Assembly: GCA_019636245.1 (NCBI GenBank)
Contig: JAHBXX010000023.1
Coordinates: 1-64,000 of the forward strand
Origin: Planctomycetota bacterium
GTDB taxonomy: Bacteria > Planctomycetota > UBA1135 > UBA2386
Length of the DNA stretch: 64,000 nt
Direction: 5' to 3'
In this document: positions 44,366-52,247 of the stretch, piece by piece
Numbering within the stretch: the stretch's first letter is position 1
Layout of the letters: each line of letters opens with the position of its first letter
Notes under the pieces: model-generated
Seen by the model: only the letters and a program-made list of their open reading frames with translations
What the model was told of the DNA's origin: nothing
Databases searched by the model: none
Translations under genes and position numbers: made by a program

Positions 44366-46294
44366 TCAGCGGGCCCCCTGGCCGCGCAGGATCACCCGCA
44401 CGGTGCGCAGGATGATGCTGAGGTCGAACAGCAGGCTGGTGTTCTTGATGTAGTAGAGGTCGTAGCGCAGCTTCTCCTGCGCGTCCTCGATCGAGGCGCC
44501 GTAGGGGTGGCGCACCTGGGCCCAGCCGGTCAGGCCGGGTTTGACCGTGTGCCGCAGCGGGTAGAACGGCACCAGCGCCGTCAGCTGCTCGACGAAGTGC
44601 GGTCGCTCGGGGCGCGGGCCGACGAACGACATCTGGCCGCGCAGGATGTTGACGAACTGCGGGATCTCGTCGATGCGCGACAGGCGCAGGAAGCGGCCGA
44701 CGCGGGTCACGCGGCTGTCGTTCTTCTGCGCCCACACCGGTCCGGAATCGCGCTCGGCATCGGCGTGCATGGTGCGGAACTTGATCAGGCGGAAGGGCTC
44801 GCCGTCCTGGCCGGTGCGCTCCTGGCGGAAGAACACCGGCCCGCGGCTGGTCAGCTTGATCGCCGCCGCCGCCAGCAGGCAGAGCGGCAGCGACAGCACG
44901 AGCCCGACCAGCGACGCCAGGATGTCGAGCACGCGCTTCAGCGCCATCGTCAGCGGGTCGCGGGCGAAGCCGCGGCCGTAGATCAGGTAGCTCGGGCGCA
45001 TGCTCTCGAGCGCCAGCTTGCCGGTGAGGCGCTCGTACATGGTCTCGCGCTCCTCGATCTGGACGCCGTCCATGCGGCACTCGAGCAACCGGTCGACGGG
45101 GACCTTGCCGCGCCGCTCGCGCAGCGCGACGACGACGCGGCTGATGCCCTCGTCGCGGCAGAGCCGCCGCAGGTCGTCCAGGTGGCCCAGGATCGGCCGA
45201 TCGCCCGGCCGGGTGTCCGGCGGCGGCTGTCCGGGCTCGGTGACGAGGCCGCAGACCTCGAAGCCCGACATCGGGCTGTCGGCGATCATGCGGGCCAGCT
45301 GCAGCGCCTCCACCGACGAGCCGAGCACGATCACGCGTTCGCCGAAGCGCCACTTGTAGAAGAACCAGTGGAAGGCGTGCCGGAACAGGAAGATGCCGCC
45401 GAACGCCAGCGCGAGCAGCAGGATCAGCTTCCACGTCTCGGCGGCGACGTCGCGCAGGCCCGGAAAGTAGAACAGCGACGGCGTCACCAGCACCAGCAGC
45501 GCCAGCATCACCAGCGCGTAGCCGCAGGCGTGCACCAGGCGGTTGCCGAGTTCGGCGCGGTTCTGCGCCGTCTTCCAGTCGTAGAGGTCGCAGTAGCTCA
45601 GCGAGGCCTGGCAGATGACGGCGATGGTGGCGCAGGTGAGCAGCCCGCGCAGCAGTTCGCCGGACGGTTCGAACAGCAGGAAGTGGCGCGTGCTGAGCGG
45701 CGGTGCGCTGGTGCCGACCAGCAGCACGAACGCGAAGATCCCCGTCTCGCAGAGCATCAGCAGCAGCTTGCGCCGCGGCATGATCTGGTCGGCGATGGTC
45801 GGCATGGGGGCGGGGAGCGGCGGGAACGGCAGGACCGTGCCTGTGGTCGGCCATCCATACCACGCGGCTTCATGGCGTCGCCACCGTCCTGTGCCATGGG
45901 CCGGATTGCGCCGCGGCGGCGCGGCGGCGAAGTGCACGATTTCGGCGTGCTCGCCGAGCCAGCGCACCGCGATGATCTCGACGGCGAACGCGCGCGGCGC
46001 CGGGCGCAGCACCGGGGCCAGCGCGCGCAGGGCCGTGGCGAGGCGGTGGCAGCGTGCCGCGTCGACGCAGCGCTCGGGCGCGGGGTGGTCGGCGCGCGCC
46101 TTGACCTCGATCGCGTACCAGACGCGCCCGCGCCGGGCGAGCAGGTCGATCTCGCCGTGGCGGGTGCGCAGGTTGCGCTCGACGATGCGGTAGCCGCGCG
46201 CCGCGAGCGCGGCGGCGGCGAGGCGTTCGCCGCGGGCGCCGGAGTCCCGCGGCGGCAGGCGCTCAGCCCTTGCGGCCGGCGGCCGGCGCCTCAT
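44366..46294 (-). CDS. YraN-like domain fused in frame to an exopolysaccharide sugar transferase
   Basis: 642 residues in one frame. Residues 1-130 are a complete YraN/UPF0102 endonuclease-like domain (GARGERLAAAALAARGYRIVERN, HGEIDLLARRG, VEVKAR-type core). A linker of about 33 residues follows, then a 479-residue bacterial sugar transferase: five membrane helices, a CoA-binding-like VIVLGSSVEALQLAR, and the catalytic FRQERTGQDGEPFRLIKFRTM, RLSRIDEIPQFVNILRGQMSFVGPRPER, and KPGLTGWAQV. The transferase could start alone at ATG 45805, but no Shine-Dalgarno precedes it. The YraN start lies inside the yajC end. Confidence 0.75.
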   Translation of the reverse strand: MRRRPPAARAERLPPRDSGARGERLAAAALAARGYRIVERNLRTRHGEIDLLARRGRVWYAIEVKARADHPAPERCVDAARCHRLATALRALAPVLRPAPRAFAVEIIAVRWLGEHAEIVHFAAAPPRRNPAHGTGRWRRHEAAWYGWPTTGTVLPFPPLPAPMPTIADQIMPRRKLLLMLCETGIFAFVLLVGTSAPPLSTRHFLLFEPSGELLRGLLTCATIAVICQASLSYCDLYDWKTAQNRAELGNRLVHACGYALVMLALLVLVTPSLFYFPGLRDVAAETWKLILLLALAFGGIFLFRHAFHWFFYKWRFGERVIVLGSSVEALQLARMIADSPMSGFEVCGLVTEPGQPPPDTRPGDRPILGHLDDLRRLCRDEGISRVVVALRERRGKVPVDRLLECRMDGVQIEERETMYERLTGKLALESMRPSYLIYGRGFARDPLTMALKRVLDILASLVGLVLSLPLCLLAAAAIKLTSRGPVFFRQERTGQDGEPFRLIKFRTMHADAERDSGPVWAQKNDSRVTRVGRFLRLSRIDEIPQFVNILRGQMSFVGPRPERPHFVEQLTALVPFYPLRHTVKPGLTGWAQVRHPYGASIEDAQEKLRYDLYYIKNTSLLFDLSIILRTVRVILRGQGAR

Positions 46295-46730
46295 CGCGCA
46301 CGACCCTGGTGATGGCCGTGCGATCGAAGGTCATGCGCGTGGCATCGACGCGCAGCGTCACGGTCTTCTCGTCCAGGGCGGCGACCTCGCCGTGCATGCC
46401 GCCCAGCGTCACCACCCGGTCGCCGACCTTGACCGCGGCCAGCATCGCCTGCTGCTCCTTGCGCCGCCGGTTCTCGGGCCGGATCGCCATGAAGTACATC
46501 AGGGCCATCGCCAGGCCGAGGAAGAACAGCATGTTGCCGTCCATCGCGCACGGTCCGCCGGGCCCGGGCGCCTGCGGTCCGCCCGGTTGCAAGACGCCGC
46601 CCGGGGGCTGGTTGGGCACCGTCGGCGTATCGGGCGCCGACTGCGGTTCCTGCGCGAGCGGCAGGACGAGCCGGTGGGGACCAGGGATGGCGGCGGACAG
46701 GGGGGAGGCTTCGAGGATCAGCGGCAGCAT
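46263..46730 (-). CDS. yajC: YajC-like Sec accessory protein with extended N-terminus
   Basis: 155 residues from ATG 46730. The core (GNMLFFLGLAMALMYFMAIRPENRRRKEQQAMLAAVKVGDRVVTLGGMHGEVAALDEKTVTLRV) is a textbook YajC: one helix, then a basic turn and SH3-like strands. About 60 Pro/Gly-rich residues precede it, longer than usual. YajC accompanies SecDF in the translocon; secDF is not here. Its end overlaps the YraN-fusion gene by 32 nt. Confidence 0.85.
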   Translation of the reverse strand: MLPLILEASPLSAAIPGPHRLVLPLAQEPQSAPDTPTVPNQPPGGVLQPGGPQAPGPGGPCAMDGNMLFFLGLAMALMYFMAIRPENRRRKEQQAMLAAVKVGDRVVTLGGMHGEVAALDEKTVTLRVDATRMTFDRTAITRVVRDEAPAAGRKG

Positions 46731-46825
46731 CGCGGCGCGGGCACGGGGCCCGGAAGAGGGCGGGGCAGTATAGGCAGGGGCCCGGTTGCGTTGCACGCAA
46801 AGCCGTGCATCCTCTCGGCGCGACG

Positions 46826-47887
46826 ATGGATCCCGTTCCGCAGCGCAGGCGCGTCCTGGTGGCCATGTCCGGCGGCGTCGACAGCAGCGTCGCCGCGCTC
46901 TTGCTGCAGCGGGAGGGATACGAGGTCGTCGGCGTGTTCATGCGCAACGGCGTCGCCGGCAAGGCGGCGGCCGAGAAGTCGTGTTGTTCGGCGAGCGACG
47001 CGCGCGATGCGGCGATCGTCGCCGACCGGCTGGGCATGCCGTTCTACGCCGTCGACTACGCCGAGGAGTTCGCGACGCTGATGGACCACTTCGCGGCGGA
47101 GTACCGCCGCGGCCGCACGCCGAACCCGTGCGTGTTGTGCAACCAGCAGCTCAAATTCGGGCGACTTTTCGCCCTCGCCGACGGCGTCGATGCCGCGGCC
47201 GTCGCCACCGGCCACTACGCGCGGGTCGTCGACGGGGCGCTGCACACGGCGGTCGACGGCGACAAGGACCAGACCTACTACCTGTTCGGCATCGACCGGG
47301 CGGCGCTGCGCCGCACCCTGTTCCCGCTCGGCGACCGGCGCAAGGCCGAGGTGCGCGAGATCGCGGCGGCGGCCGGCCTGCCGACGGCGCAGAAGGCCGA
47401 GTCGATGGAGATCTGCTTCGTGACCGGCGGCGACTACCGGGACGTGGTGCGGGCGCGCGGCGGCGGCGGCCGGCCGGGACGCTTCCTGGACGCGGCCGGG
47501 CGCGAGGTCGGCCGGCACGACGGCGTCGACGGGTTCACCATCGGCCAGCGGCGCGGCCTGCCGGCGCTCGGCCGCCCGCACTACGTCGCGTCGATCGACC
47601 CGTCGTCCGGGGACGTCGTGCTGGCGCCGCGCGAGGGCCTCGAACGCCAGACGGCGACGCTGGCCGGTGTGCACTGGCTCGTCGAACCGCCGGCGGCGGG
47701 ATCCCCGGTGCGCGCCGCCGTGAAGGTGCGCGCGCGGCACGCGCCGGCAGGCGCGACCGTGGTCGCGGACGCGCAAGGCAACGCCCTGGTGCGCTTCGAT
47801 GCTCCGGTCGCCGCGATCACACCCGGCCAGGCGGCCGTGTTCTACGACGGGGACCGGGTGCTCGGCGGCGGGTGGATCGAAGCCTGA
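46826..47887 (+). CDS. mnmA: tRNA-specific 2-thiouridylase MnmA
   Basis: 353 residues from ATG 46826. The P-loop reads VLVAMSGGVDSSVAALLL; the catalytic cysteines are in NPCVLCNQQLKF and MEICFVTGGDYR. GHYARVV and KDQTYYLFG lie between them, and FTIGQRRGLPAL begins the C-terminal RNA-binding part. It thiolates U34 of Lys, Glu and Gln tRNAs. It is convergent with hup, with a hairpin between them. Confidence 0.96.
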   Translation: MDPVPQRRRVLVAMSGGVDSSVAALLLQREGYEVVGVFMRNGVAGKAAAEKSCCSASDARDAAIVADRLGMPFYAVDYAEEFATLMDHFAAEYRRGRTPNPCVLCNQQLKFGRLFALADGVDAAAVATGHYARVVDGALHTAVDGDKDQTYYLFGIDRAALRRTLFPLGDRRKAEVREIAAAAGLPTAQKAESMEICFVTGGDYRDVVRARGGGGRPGRFLDAAGREVGRHDGVDGFTIGQRRGLPALGRPHYVASIDPSSGDVVLAPREGLERQTATLAGVHWLVEPPAAGSPVRAAVKVRARHAPAGATVVADAQGNALVRFDAPVAAITPGQAAVFYDGDRVLGGGWIEA

Positions 47888-47904
47888 GGCGGCGCGGCGC
47901 CGCC
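47888..47904. terminator. Hairpin between convergent mnmA and hup
   Basis: GGCGGC (47888-47893) pairs with GCCGCC (47899-47904) around a 5-nt loop, exactly in the 25-nt gap between two convergent genes. It could serve both strands. No T-run is present, so intrinsic termination is not certain. Confidence 0.4.
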
Positions 47905-47912
47905 CCGACGGC

Positions 47913-48188
47913 TCAGACGCTGCCCTTCAGCGAGGTGCCGGCGCGGAAGCCGACGGTGCGCGACGCCTTGATCTGCATCGGCTCGTTCGTCTGCGGGTTG
48001 CGGCCCATGCGGGCCTTGCGGCTCTTCACCGCGAAGGTGCCGAAGCCAACGATCTGCACCTCCTTGTCCTTCTTCAGGCCCTTCTGGATCGAGTGGATCA
48101 GCGCGTTGACCGCGCGTTCGGCGTGCGCCTTGGAGCACTCGTTGCCCAGCTGCTTCTGTACTTCGTGGATCAGGTCTGCCTTGTTCAC
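47913..48188 (-). CDS. hup: HU-family DNA-binding protein
   Basis: 91 residues from GTG 48188 with a strong GGGAGG Shine-Dalgarno 7 nt before it. It starts VNKADLIHEVQKQLG and has the HU signature VGFGTFAVKSRKARMGRNPQTNEPMQI and the arm that wraps DNA. It is a nucleoid architectural protein. The 5' leader holds a strong hairpin (48221-48243). Confidence 0.95.
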   Translation of the reverse strand: MNKADLIHEVQKQLGNECSKAHAERAVNALIHSIQKGLKKDKEVQIVGFGTFAVKSRKARMGRNPQTNEPMQIKASRTVGFRAGTSLKGSV

Positions 48189-48220
48189 GGAAATCCTCCC
48201 TGGATTGCCTCGGTGATGCG

Positions 48221-48243
48221 GCCCGGCCGACCTTCGGCCGGGC
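48221..48243 (-). promoter_or_regulatory. 10-bp hairpin in the hup 5' leader
   Basis: GCCCGGCCGA (48221-48230) and TCGGCCGGGC (48234-48243) form a perfect 10-bp stem with a 3-nt loop about 33 nt upstream of the hup start. It may be a regulatory or stabilising leader stem, or a terminator of something upstream on either strand. The rest of the gap to 48446 shows nothing recognisable. Confidence 0.5.
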
Positions 48244-48446
48244 ACCGCCCGAATCTACGAGCCCCGAACGCGCGGGCGCAAGGCAAGTGGGCCCGAATCC
48301 CGGGCGCCAGGCGGCCTGCAGGGCGATGCCCCGTCCCGGTCGCCGCCGCCAGCGGGGATTCGCTCAAGCCGTCGATGGGAACGGGCCGATCAGCGGACGG
48401 CGAGGGCAAGGCTCGTCCTCGCACCCCCGAACTCGACGAGGAAACC

Positions 48447-49133
48447 ATGAGGATCGCGGCCATCGGCGCCACTCTGCTGCTCGCCTTCGCGGCTTGTTCG
48501 ACGACCGAGTCGTCGACGAGCCCCTACCAGCAACCCAACAGCCTCATGGCCGGCGAGATCCACCGGCGCATGGAGCAGATCCCCTACCAGCACCGCGACG
48601 AGCTGCTGCAGAACCTGCTGTGGCTGGCGCAGACGGGCGAGCAGACGATCCCGGCGCTGCTCGAGGGCCTGCGGCACGAGAACGCCAAGGTGCGCAGTTC
48701 GTCGGCCTGGGTGCTGGGCCGGCTGCGCGACCACCGCACGATCCCGAACCTGCAGGCGGCGATGCGCGACCGCGACGAGACGGTGCGCCTGGAGGTGGCT
48801 CGCACGCTGGTGCTGCTCGGCGACCTCGCCTGGTCGCCCACCCTGATCGAGGGCCTCGACAGTCCGCGCAAGGAAGTGCGCTACATGTGCCACGAGGCCC
48901 TGAAGACGGCGACCGGGCACGACTTCGGCTACGACCACCTGAACCCCGACGAGGCCGACCTGCGGGTGTCGGTGCTGCGCTGGCGGCAGTGGTGGAGCGA
49001 GTACTCCGGCGACACCTTCTTCGCCGCGAACTACCAGCAGAAGCACCAGCTCGGCGACGCCGTCGCCGCGCCGATGGGCGAGACGAAGGACCGGCCGCTG
49101 CCGGTGGAGCCGGAAGCGCCGACGAACCCGTAG
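48447..49133 (+). CDS. HEAT-like repeat protein, probable lipoprotein
   Basis: 228 residues. The N-terminus MRIAAIGATLLLAFAACSTT is a lipoprotein-type signal with Cys17 as the likely lipidated residue (the -3 Phe is less usual). HEAT/PBS-like helical repeats follow (TIPALLEGLRHENAKVRSSSAWVLGRL, TIPNLQAAMRDRDETVRLEVARTLVLLGD). GAGGAAA serves as a Shine-Dalgarno before ATG 48447. Function unknown. Confidence 0.8.
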   Translation: MRIAAIGATLLLAFAACSTTESSTSPYQQPNSLMAGEIHRRMEQIPYQHRDELLQNLLWLAQTGEQTIPALLEGLRHENAKVRSSSAWVLGRLRDHRTIPNLQAAMRDRDETVRLEVARTLVLLGDLAWSPTLIEGLDSPRKEVRYMCHEALKTATGHDFGYDHLNPDEADLRVSVLRWRQWWSEYSGDTFFAANYQQKHQLGDAVAAPMGETKDRPLPVEPEAPTNP

Positions 49134-49321
49134 GCGGTTCGTCCGACCGCGGCGCGCACGCGCGCGCCGCGAGGACTGGCGGCGGGCCCGATGCCGGCCG
49201 GGCAGGTGGGCACAGGCTGGCCGCCACCGGCGGGACATGCGCGGACGGCACGCAGGGGCTGTTCCCGCGAGCGCGTCGACGGCTATGCTGGGCGCTCTAC
49301 CGCCTTTCCGAGCCACCGTAC

Positions 49322-49972
49322 ATGCGCAGCAAGACCGCGGGCTTCACCCTGATCGAACTCCTGATCGTCATCAGCATCATCGGCGTGCTCGCGGCGGTGT
49401 TGCTGCCGAACATCCTGCAGAACAAGGATGCCGCCAACGTCCTGGCCGACGTGACCAACCTGCGCCGGCACTTCGAGTGGTTCACGATCTACCAGCAGAA
49501 GCACCGCGGTTCGCTGCCGAACGAGGACGGCCACAGGTTCGTGCTGGCCACCTGGACGTCGGGCGTCGTCGACCACACCGAGGAGAACTTCGACCGCTAC
49601 TTCACGCCCGGCATCCGGGAGAACGACGGCTACTACCTCGACACACGCAAGCAAGTGCAGCGCGGTGAGGATCCGTGGCCGGACCTGAAGAGCACCACGT
49701 CGGAGTGCACGCACTACGCCGGGCGGGCCAAGGAGCACATGAAGACCCGCACGCAGAGCGCCGAGGAGGCCTGGATGGCCAACGACAACGAGGGCATCTG
49801 GAGCCACAACGACGGCTCGGTGAACATCCTGTTCAACGGCGGCAACGTGCGCACCTACAGCTACCAGGAGCTGCAGGAACTGTTCTCGCTCGGCAAGTTC
49901 GACAAGAACCAGCCGATCGAGACCTGGGGACCGAACTCGCCGATCCCAGCCTGCCAGAAGCTCAACCGCTGA
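49322..49972 (+). CDS. Type IV pilin-like / type II secretion pseudopilin
   Basis: 216 residues. The prepilin signal is AG before FTLIELLIVISIIGVLAAVLLP, with Glu at position 5 of the mature protein. The globular part is planctomycete-like, with a WSHNDGSVNILFNGGNVRTYS block near the end. It would assemble into a pilus or pseudopilus, but no other pilus genes are nearby. A TATGCT box lies at 49284-49289, 33 nt upstream. Confidence 0.85.
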   Translation: MRSKTAGFTLIELLIVISIIGVLAAVLLPNILQNKDAANVLADVTNLRRHFEWFTIYQQKHRGSLPNEDGHRFVLATWTSGVVDHTEENFDRYFTPGIRENDGYYLDTRKQVQRGEDPWPDLKSTTSECTHYAGRAKEHMKTRTQSAEEAWMANDNEGIWSHNDGSVNILFNGGNVRTYSYQELQELFSLGKFDKNQPIETWGPNSPIPACQKLNR

Positions 49973-50016
49973 GGCCCCGAGCCGAAATCACGATACGGGC
50001 TCCAGAATGCCATCTG

Positions 50017-50036
50017 GCGGCCGCCCGCGCGGCCGC
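50017..50036. terminator. Hairpin between convergent pseudopilin and secreted protein genes
   Basis: GCGGCCGC (50017-50024) is repeated as its own inverse at 50029-50036 around CCGC, giving an 8-bp perfect stem. It lies 45 nt after the pseudopilin stop and 96 nt before the end of the opposing gene. No T-run is present. Confidence 0.4.
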
Positions 50037-50131
50037 GCAGAGCTTCGGAGAGGATTCTCTCTCGGGCTCTGGCGGCCATCGGGCGCCCGACGGGCGACAG
50101 GGCACGGCGCGGGTGGCGCCGTGACCTGGGA

Positions 50132-51226
50132 TCACAGGAAGCCGATCACCGGCACCGAGTAGGCGACCGTGCCGGTCGCCGCGGCGACGTTGGTGCCGTT
50201 GACGACCCGGCTCACCGGCATGGGCAGGGGCCCCGGCGGCGGCACGACCACCGTCGTCGCGTCGCTCGCCGCGAGCGCGCCGGAGGCGACGTCGAACGAG
50301 CCCGCCTGCAGCCACAGGCGCAGGCCGGGCGGCAGCAGCGGCAGGCCGGCGAGCGTGCCGTCCCAGGCGCCCTGGACGTCGAACGCCCCGGGCAGCAGGA
50401 ACCAGATCTCGGCCGAACTCCAGAACGCGCAGTCCGGCCGCCACGGGATCGGCGTGCCGTCGACGCCGAGGCCGATCGTCAGCAGCGGCAGCGAGGTGCC
50501 GGCGCCCTGGTCGCGGACGCCGTTGCGGATCGAAACGTCCAGGTCGATCGCCGCGGCCCGGCGCCACATCGTCATCGAGGCGTAGCAGGCGCTGGTCTGC
50601 CCGGGGGCGGCGCAGCCGCTGCCGGTGCGGAAGCCGGGCTGTTCGGCACGGCCGTCGGCGTAGAGGTCGTGGGAGTCGAGGTAGATGCTCAGGTTGCGGT
50701 TGGCGCCGGCGGCCGACTGGTTGCCGAACACCTCGACGTCGACGCAGAGCGTGCCGCCGGTGATCGGCACCAGGAACGGCACCTGGTAGGGGATCACCAG
50801 TTCGAAGTGGGGCGCCGGGTCGAGCGACGGGCGGTTGGTCGGCGGGAAGGCGAGCCAGGTGCGGGGCAGCGCGACGATCGCATTGCCGCCGACGTTGTTG
50901 GCGAAGGTCGTCGAGGCCTGCGTCGGCAGGTTCGGCGACATCGACAGCGTGACCTGCAGTTCGCTGGCGAAGCCATCGACGACGCCGCGCACGCCGGCGG
51001 CGTCGCGGCGGTAGGCGTGGCCGCTCAGCAGCGTGCCGGGCGGCACGTCGCGGTGCAGCGTCTGCATGCGGGCGCTGGCCCGGCCGAGCGGGAAATGCGT
51101 GAAGGAACTGCCTTCCAGGGCGTCGCGGTCGGCGGGCGACACGGCGACGATCTGGGCGGGGGCGCCGGCCGCGAGCAGGGCGGCGGCGAGGCAGGGGACC
51201 AGGAGGGAGTGGGGGCGTGGGTGCAT
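50132..51226 (-). CDS. Secreted protein of unknown function
   Basis: 364 residues with a signal peptide ending GAPAQ. The mature part is rich in beta-strand segments and aromatic/Asp motifs (ELVIPYQVPFLVPITGGTLCVDVEVFGN, LSIYLDSHDLYADG), with Cys in a C...C pattern (SGCAAPGQTSACY). It is of the type abundant in some planctomycetes. No catalytic motif was recognised. It is divergent from the ATP synthase operon, with 163 nt between them. Confidence 0.75.
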   Translation of the reverse strand: MHPRPHSLLVPCLAAALLAAGAPAQIVAVSPADRDALEGSSFTHFPLGRASARMQTLHRDVPPGTLLSGHAYRRDAAGVRGVVDGFASELQVTLSMSPNLPTQASTTFANNVGGNAIVALPRTWLAFPPTNRPSLDPAPHFELVIPYQVPFLVPITGGTLCVDVEVFGNQSAAGANRNLSIYLDSHDLYADGRAEQPGFRTGSGCAAPGQTSACYASMTMWRRAAAIDLDVSIRNGVRDQGAGTSLPLLTIGLGVDGTPIPWRPDCAFWSSAEIWFLLPGAFDVQGAWDGTLAGLPLLPPGLRLWLQAGSFDVASGALAASDATTVVVPPPGPLPMPVSRVVNGTNVAAATGTVAYSVPVIGFL

Positions 51227-51321
51227 AGGGCTCGAAGGGGCGGCGCCGGACCCTCCGGCGCGCTGCCGATTGCAGTGGTGCCTCGGCGGTGAATTCCCGG
51301 GCAAAAATGTCGGCGACGCCG

Positions 51322-51351
51322 TTGCGTGCCGCGGACGCCGCTCGCTAGCAT
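51322..51351 (+). promoter_or_regulatory. Putative sigma-70-like promoter of the atp operon
   Basis: TTGCGT (51322-51327) and TAGCAT (51346-51351), 18 nt apart, lie 39 nt before the first atp gene. The fit to TTGACA/TATAAT is partial, and this is a judgement by eye. Similar TAnnnT boxes precede several other genes here. Confidence 0.3.
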
Positions 51352-51389
51352 CCCCGCCCCCTCGTCGACCCCGCTGGTTCGTGGTCGGG

Positions 51390-51647
51390 ATGAGCGATCC
51401 GAAACGACTTCCCATCGGCAGTTCGCGCGCGCTCGGTGCCGGGCTGACGATGGCGGTGTCGGTCGGTTTGTTCGCCTACGCGGGGCTGTGGCTCGACGCC
51501 CGGTTCGGCACCAGACCCTGGCTGCTGCTGCTGTGCGTCGCCTGCGGCATCGCGGGAGGCATCCTGCACCTGGTCCGGGTGCTGGCTCCCGAACAGTGGC
51601 CGTTCGGCAAGTTGCCGAGGAACGGTGGTCCGCCCTCGTCGCCCTGA
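51390..51647 (+). CDS. atpZ: AtpZ/AtpI-like F-type ATPase-associated membrane protein
   Basis: 85 residues with two membrane helices (ALGAGLTMAVSVGLFAYAGLWLDARFG, LLLLCVACGIAGGILHLVRVL). The shape GxxxxxxxxxxGxxxDxxFGT-P is that of the AtpZ/AtpQ family at the head of ATP synthase operons. These proteins help assemble the membrane part or carry Mg/Ca. It precedes a second small membrane gene by 7 nt. Confidence 0.8.
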   Translation: MSDPKRLPIGSSRALGAGLTMAVSVGLFAYAGLWLDARFGTRPWLLLLCVACGIAGGILHLVRVLAPEQWPFGKLPRNGGPPSSP

Positions 51648-51654
51648 TCGTCGC

Positions 51655-52224
51655 ATGCCCTCCCGTCCCGCCGAATCCGCCCCCTGCCACGAGCCCGCGG
51701 TGATGCCGCTGCTGCTCCGGGGGCTCGGTTTCGGCGTCGGCGTGCTGACGGCGGCCGTGCTGCTGGCGTGGAGCGCGGGCCTGCTGCCGGCGGCGACCAC
51801 GAGCTACGCCGTGCTCGGGGTCGGCGCCGCGGTCGGGGCCGGGGTGCTGGCCCTGGCCGCCCACCGCCGCATCCTGGCGCGGGCGACGGGGCCCTACGCG
51901 CAGGACGGCCGGTTGCTGGCCGGTCGGCTGCAAGGCCTGCTCGGCGCCGCGTTCGCCGCCAAGCTGGCCGTCCTGGTGCTGGGCATGCTCTACGTGAACC
52001 GCGTGCTGGCCGCCGAAGCCGCGGCGGCGAAATTCGCTGCGACGGCGTCCTTTGCCATCGCGTTCGCCGCAGCGTCGCTCGTGCTCCAGCTCGGCACCGC
52101 CGGCTACGTCGCGCGGGCGCTCGGTCGAGCCCGGCGCACGCCGGTGGACCCGGCCGGGCCCGCGGCGGGCGCTGCGGGCGGAACGGCGGCGGGTGCCCTG
52201 CCGATGGCCGAACGAAGCCGCTGA
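51655..52224 (+). CDS. Four-helix membrane protein in the atp operon, unknown
   Basis: 189 residues. Four hydrophobic stretches lie near residues 18-38, 45-64, 96-118 and 127-148, with a basic/Ala-rich tail. Its place just before atpB is where AtpI/AtpR-type accessory proteins sit, and it may replace UncI. No sequence motif was recognised. It may start at residue 17 (second Met). Confidence 0.65.
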   Translation: MPSRPAESAPCHEPAVMPLLLRGLGFGVGVLTAAVLLAWSAGLLPAATTSYAVLGVGAAVGAGVLALAAHRRILARATGPYAQDGRLLAGRLQGLLGAAFAAKLAVLVLGMLYVNRVLAAEAAAAKFAATASFAIAFAAASLVLQLGTAGYVARALGRARRTPVDPAGPAAGAAGGTAAGALPMAERSR

Positions 52225-52247
52225 CGCGAACTCCCCTCCTCTTCCTC

